Assembly: GCA_012728445.1 (NCBI GenBank)
Contig: JAAYFA010000014.1
Coordinates: 1-25,532 of the forward strand
Direction: 5' to 3'
Source: Clostridiales bacterium
GTDB taxonomy: Bacteria > Bacillota > Clostridia > Oscillospirales > Acutalibacteraceae
Length of the DNA: 25,532 nt
This document shows, one piece after another, positions 23,301-25,532 of this stretch. Position numbers and translations under genes: made by a program. Each line of letters starts with the position of its first letter. Position 1 is the first letter of the stretch. The notes under the pieces are model-generated. The model was not told the DNA's origin. It saw only the letters and a list, made by a program, of their open reading frames with translations, and searched no databases.

Positions 23301-25532
23301 GAATTCGTTATTCCTTCTGCAGAGCCTATACGCGCAGGATATGTTTTCCTTGGATGGGCAATTTCCGCAAACGCCGGCACTTTTGAATTTGAAACCGGGC
23401 AAAGCGTATCCAACCTTACCGTTAATAACGGCACTACAGTTGTCCTTTACGCTATATGGCTGCCAAATTCGAACACGACTTATAAAGTTGAGCATTACCA
23501 AGAAAATCTTACCAGCGGGTATGTTCTTTATGAGACGACAACGCAAATCGGAACTACTGCGGCAGTCGGTGTTGCGGTTTATAAATCTTATCAGGGGTTT
23601 AATTCGAATACAACACACCCTTCGTCCTTCAGTTCCGGGTTGATTATCGGTAACGGTAGTCTGGTTCTTCGTGTATATTACGATAGGACAAATTCTCTTG
23701 TTTCGTTCAACTCAAAGGGAGGCTCCGCTGTACCTTCGATTAGTGGAAAATACGGAACAGTTATCGTTGCGCCCACCAATCCTGTCAGAACAGGCTATAC
23801 CTTTACCGGTTGGTCGCCGATACTGCCTTCAACGATTCCCGCAGGCAACCTGACTGTCATCGCACTGTGGGATGCAAATCCGTATAATGTTATATTTAAC
23901 GGTAACGGAGCAACAAACGGCACAATGCCGTCTCAGAGCATTGTGTTCGGTTCAAGCGCAGTGCTCAGTAGCAACAGCTTTATCAAAAATGGCTATAGTT
24001 TTGCCGGCTGGTCAAGCACACCTGCCGGGGGTAAAGAGTATAATAACTCAAGCACCTTTACCATGCTAACAGCAGGGGTAACGCTTTATGCCGTATGGGT
24101 TCCTGCTGCAGGTACCGAATTTAAAGTAGAACATTATTTACAGAGCATCAGCGGCGCCACGTACAGTCCGGATTTAACGACCACGCAGACCGGGACAACA
24201 GGAGAGATCGGTTGGGCCCAGTGGCGGGCAATACCGGGCTTTACATCTGTACCGGGGAATGCGAACAATGTTATTGCCGGGATCATAACCGGTGACGGAA
24301 ATTTGACTCTTAAGCTGTATTATACGAGGAACAGTTATACAATCACTTTCAGCGGTGTTGAAGGGATTAATCCGATAACCGCAAAGTTTGGCGAAAGCAT
24401 TACAATGCCGACTTCGCCTTCAAAAACCGGGTTCTATTTTGCAGGTTGGTCAAAGAACGAACAGTTAACAGATATTGTTGAATTGCCTTATCAAATGGAG
24501 GCATCGGACTCAACTTTCCACGTAACGTGGATGCCCAACAATTATCTTATATCCTTTGATCCGACCGGTGGAGAAATTAACAATACAACCGGTATCCAAA
24601 ACTCTACGGTTCGCTACGGTAGCACTTACGAAGCGGGGACGCTTGGCTTCCCAATTCCGGTTAAAACCGGATATAGCTTCAATGGTTGGTTTACCTCAGC
24701 CGATGTTCGTGTTTATGGGGATACTGTTGTGCAAATAACCGCTGCCCAAACACTTACCGCTTCATGGTCCATCAATTCGTATACCGTGAATTTTGACTTG
24801 AACGGCGGGGCAGGGACTCCACCTCAATCCGTTACCAATCTTTTTGGCACTTCAGTTGTGCTCCCAACAAGTGGGTATTCCGGTGCGAAACCCGGATATT
24901 CATTCCTCGGATGGAATATTACAGTAAATGCCACATCTGCTCTCAGTTCGTTTTCAATCCCCGAAGGCGGTGCCACCCTTTATGCTGTTTGGCGAGCGAG
25001 AAACTATACGGTCACCTTTAGCCTTAACGGCGGCAGCGGTACTCCACCAACTTCGGTTACGGCAGGCTTCGGGACGCCGGTTGATGTAAGCATGACAGGT
25101 TTTGTAAGAACCGGTTACACATTCGGAGGCTTTGCAACAACACAAGATGCCGTCATGGCTGACCGTCTTACGAGCTATACCATCCCGGCTGCAAACTCGA
25201 CTCTTTATGCTATTTGGGTAGCAAACTCACACACAATAACCTTGTTCCCGAACGGTGGCGTGGGGGAGACCATACAGATTCCGACACAAGTCAATGCGAC
25301 TGTTGATTTGATGGGAAATAACGATTATTCAAAAGCCGGCCATATCTTTGTTGGCTGGAATACAACCCCGAGCGCCACTACGGGCTTCTGGTCCTATCAA
25401 GTTCCCGTTACGTCAACAACAATTTTATTTGCGATTTATGTCACAAGTGTTAACACCACGGTTTCCTTCAATCTAAACGGAGGCAGTGGCACACTTCCTG
25501 CTGATCAGAGCGGTGAATACGGTTCTCCTGTA
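20397..25532 (+). CDS. Giant secreted/surface protein with InlB-type B repeats (partial, 3' end outside window)
   Basis: The frame runs from ATG 20397 (GGAGG 7 bp upstream) to the window edge, 1712 codons with no stop. Residues 1-32 form an export signal; a type I site near AVGA-QS fits, but ISSC at 18-21 could also be a lipobox. Residues about 33-545 are beta-rich, full of Thr, Ser and Asn, and not recognised. About 548-630 is helical and FIVAR-like (YYTTASKTALQEAYDAA). From 634 on come 12 complete B repeats of about 60-80 residues (F-N-x-N-G-G ... GYTFxGW ... LYAxW) and a thirteenth cut by the edge. MucBP-like modules (YKVEHYQENL, FKVEHYLQSI) sit near 1027-1098 and 1239-1311. Such proteins bind host or matrix surfaces. 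A C-terminal anchor cannot be seen. Confidence 0.85.
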   Translation, partial: MSKPKRFLSMLMVLTMIISSCSIGLGSMAVGAQSRAVAAFNASEFRRPAPNVTLDATDVIRVGASDDTMGSGITIKKATPSGVPFITGTYASQAYAGETPVWPTFAFTSSVPVNIISVAITGATTAPVLTAGGLNDTTSASWEIRGGTATAGDTMKIAITYNYVWISAYTGVAVTDTYTTNAYSYIENVIFPAGVWAFASAYDTQTRNAADVQYVSRILGKGVYGNTIAREANSGNDFSAGYYEFSSKSCVHDGDTTIPKKTMLIADPPHKLAYDQYIANGVNSYSGGDADRAKTTVYLATSVQTLQSNNLRMHFFIHGNSRSTNDARDLTYETIHVRDGDVGYTGDTGNVLGASSTGALAALNPTGPVDGTTAEGGKFLYEGMQTQSTLYGTGAAGSYTLVTQWTAKGNKTLPNWMQYYHAVTVEIVRVTKAALRSALNERIGVTTKNNVTTIVTANGSDPTNGSISNTSKGKNPQSWYYSAGWTLFSNAADDAWKSMHQPNAGQTQINDSVNLLDGTYVSLVLAGGNYSNRTSQTLTTGMGNTFYNSTVRPLNTIIDAVASADTNFNPKLRNWQAGQYDYYTTASKTALQEAYDAAIAAKNENYNVLYQPYIDYCAEQLQTAVSNLVFKTNGVTFDSNGGTGTMADQTIESGSTTNLTANSFTRAGYTFIGWATVANGALAFENNAEFTMGANSVTLYAKWRANNYAVVYNGNGSTGGTTIGSEHVYDTPKVLNNSGFTRTGYTFVGWGTNPTDTVPTYLNQQSVNNLVTQPGGSITLYAVWTPTIYNIVFNANGGAGTMSNQPIAYTSSAPLKANNFTLTGSSFKGWATTQGNADAGIVAYPDGSNYLMNTSENVVLYAVWSAGTYGITFYPNAPGVSGTMAQQNLVFGQTANLNNNAFSRAGYTFLGWANTPMGIKAFDNGASYTMNTQSAGLYAKWDPIVYSVAYNANGGSSAPAPNAAVYDVEFVIPSAEPIRAGYVFLGWAISANAGTFEFETGQSVSNLTVNNGTTVVLYAIWLPNSNTTYKVEHYQENLTSGYVLYETTTQIGTTAAVGVAVYKSYQGFNSNTTHPSSFSSGLIIGNGSLVLRVYYDRTNSLVSFNSKGGSAVPSISGKYGTVIVAPTNPVRTGYTFTGWSPILPSTIPAGNLTVIALWDANPYNVIFNGNGATNGTMPSQSIVFGSSAVLSSNSFIKNGYSFAGWSSTPAGGKEYNNSSTFTMLTAGVTLYAVWVPAAGTEFKVEHYLQSISGATYSPDLTTTQTGTTGEIGWAQWRAIPGFTSVPGNANNVIAGIITGDGNLTLKLYYTRNSYTITFSGVEGINPITAKFGESITMPTSPSKTGFYFAGWSKNEQLTDIVELPYQMEASDSTFHVTWMPNNYLISFDPTGGEINNTTGIQNSTVRYGSTYEAGTLGFPIPVKTGYSFNGWFTSADVRVYGDTVVQITAAQTLTASWSINSYTVNFDLNGGAGTPPQSVTNLFGTSVVLPTSGYSGAKPGYSFLGWNITVNATSALSSFSIPEGGATLYAVWRARNYTVTFSLNGGSGTPPTSVTAGFGTPVDVSMTGFVRTGYTFGGFATTQDAVMADRLTSYTIPAANSTLYAIWVANSHTITLFPNGGVGETIQIPTQVNATVDLMGNNDYSKAGHIFVGWNTTPSATTGFWSYQVPVTSTTILFAIYVTSVNTTVSFNLNGGSGTLPADQSGEYGSPV
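22296..25532 (+). repeat. Array of diverged B-repeat (Flg_new/Listeria-Bacteroides) coding units
   Basis: Units begin near 22296, 22512, 22756, 22996, 23227, 23692, 23878, 24331, 24540, 24775, 25000, 25225 and 25450 (the last incomplete). The two gaps at about 23476-23689 and 24112-24330 are MucBP-like modules. Units share the core GYTF-x-GW and the end LYA-x-W but differ widely in DNA, so this is an old protein repeat rather than a recent DNA duplication. The units at 24775 and 25000 are the most alike (both with NGG-x-GTPP). Confidence 0.85.

Noticed and set aside
22296..25532. CRISPR-like or recent tandem DNA repeat
   Set aside because: The periodicity is at protein level only; DNA of the units is strongly diverged and the reading frame is continuous.

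Overview
The window looks like a chromosomal segment of a Gram-positive, low-to-mid G+C Firmicute, most likely a clostridial (Oscillospirales-like) gut or anaerobic lineage. The reasons are the argR-recN gene pair, two T-box riboswitches (tyrosine and tryptophan), strong AGGAGG-type ribosome sites, near-consensus sigma-A promoters, and a very large surface protein built of InlB-type B repeats. No CRISPR array, tRNA, rRNA, insertion sequence or phage gene was seen.

Layout. (1) 1-4181, housekeeping: the end of argR, recN, a TIM-barrel sugar-phosphate isomerase/epimerase, then a perfect promoter, a tyrosine T-box and tyrS. (2) 4189-9502, a phosphodiester/sugar block: a cytosolic glycerophosphodiester phosphodiesterase on + converges on a five-gene minus-strand operon. 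In transcription order that operon is CBM9-like protein, NahK-like N-acetylhexosamine kinase, membrane-anchored GDPD-like protein that has lost catalytic residues, an unrecognised 114-residue acidic protein, and a PI-PLC-type phospholipase. (3) 9598-14097, a carbohydrate operon on +: RhaD-type class II aldolase, exported SGNH/GDSL esterase, SDR dehydrogenase and PHP-domain hydrolase. The aldolase and SDR look like the two halves of the bifunctional RhaD/YuxG-type enzyme encoded separately. (4) 14101-15884, a stand-alone trpB on minus with its own promoter, a Trp-specifier T-box, an 18-codon ORF with a good ribosome site and one Trp codon, and a terminator. (5) 16023-20203: a PPase-like/Nudix fusion and a small membrane exporter on +, converging on metG-tatD on minus. 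(6) 20297 to the right edge: a surface protein of at least 1712 residues with no stop codon in the window. It has an export signal, a roughly 500-residue N-terminal part I do not recognise, a FIVAR-like helical segment, and at least 12 complete B repeats interrupted by two MucBP-like modules.

How the genes may work together: blocks 2 and 3 are divergently transcribed from one AT-rich region (9456-9597). Both combine sugar-handling enzymes with hydrolases that release groups from glycans or glycolipids (esterase, PLC, GDPD). A shared role in using or recycling a glycolipid, polar-lipid head group or decorated glycan is plausible but is inference only. The candidates most worth a second look are the CBM9/NahK/pseudo-GDPD/PLC operon, the lone T-box-controlled trpB with its small ORF, and the multi-repeat surface protein.
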